From the NCBI GenBank assembly GCA_013388525.1, contig JACAFA010000286.1, forward strand, positions 1-25,238: a DNA stretch of 25,238 nt. The letters run 5' to 3'. Made by a program: the position numbers and the translations under genes. The notes beneath the pieces are model-generated. The model searched no databases. It saw nothing but the letters and a program-made list of their open reading frames with translations, and was not told where the DNA came from. Source of the DNA: Ignavibacteriaceae bacterium. GTDB lineage: Bacteria; Bacteroidota; Ignavibacteria; Ignavibacteriales; Ignavibacteriaceae. Of this stretch, positions 25,156 to 25,238 are shown in pieces; position 1 is the first letter of the stretch; the number at the start of each line of letters is the position of its first letter.

Positions 25156-25238
25156 TGCTTATGAAAAAACTTTTACAGCTTCTCTTAATTCTTTTGTTTG
25201 TGTTCATTGAACAAGGATGTTATGCCCAATCCACAAAA
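25155..25238 (+). CDS. N-terminus of an exported protein (runs off the window)
   Basis: 28 codons are visible. MLMKKLLQLLLILLFVFIEQ followed by GCYAQSTK is a signal peptide with probable cleavage at YA|Q; the Gly-Cys could also suggest a lipobox, but the spacing to the preceding residues (IEQGC) is a poor match. A second ATG at 25161 may be the real start. The start overlaps the peptidase stop. The mature protein is not visible. Confidence 0.7.
   Translation, partial: MLMKKLLQLLLILLFVFIEQGCYAQSTK

Overview
The window is AT-rich bacterial DNA that I place in the Bacteroidota/Chlorobi superphylum, most likely Ignavibacteria. Four complete or partial genes end in a type IX secretion (T9SS) type A sorting domain with the core NYPNPFNPST. 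There is a hybrid two-component regulator of the Bacteroidota type. The tRNA gene and the peptidase gene have TTG-N19/20-TAnnTTTG promoters, the Bacteroidota sigma-A pattern. Several genes nevertheless have good Shine-Dalgarno sequences (aaaggagg, aggag), which fits Ignavibacteria better than Bacteroidia. The lineage is inferred from these features, not from a database match.

Layout. 1-1662: 3' part of a secreted GH13 amylase-like enzyme, then a terminator. 1765-5970: a 1401-residue hybrid sensor kinase/response regulator. 5971-6736: a gene-free stretch with a nested inverted-repeat element, two perfect hairpins, and a promoter/operator-like element. 6737-19222: an island of surface and secreted proteins in one orientation. 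It holds a propeller protein with a T9SS tail, two tandem self-cleaving (peptidase S74) fibre proteins built from 17-residue repeats, a T9SS protein with a duplicated module, a decayed remnant of a dockerin-like gene, a 1321-residue propeller protein with a dockerin-like tail, and a T9SS protein with a possible cohesin-like N-terminus. Between these lie three very small single-membrane-span proteins that align to one another without gaps, plus a 26-residue membrane peptide. 19257 onward is mostly housekeeping: terminator, REP-like palindrome, TrmH-type RNA methyltransferase and DUF971 gene on the minus strand, CNNM/CorC-type membrane protein, tRNA-Thr(TGT), OmpA-family protein with thrombospondin type 3 repeats, M20 peptidase, and the first codons of another exported protein.

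How it may work together. The island appears to be two transcription units, starting near 6680 and near 13800. Each is preceded by the same 54-bp element (49 of 54 bases identical), which carries an AGCGnaCGCT palindrome exactly 12 bases upstream of a -7-like box. The units encode cell-surface proteins with three different C-terminal fates: T9SS sorting domain, S74 self-cleaving chaperone, or dockerin-like calcium loops. The small membrane proteins recur beside these secreted genes, and I consider that pairing, under a shared promoter element, the best candidate for an undescribed system here. Its function cannot be read from the sequence.
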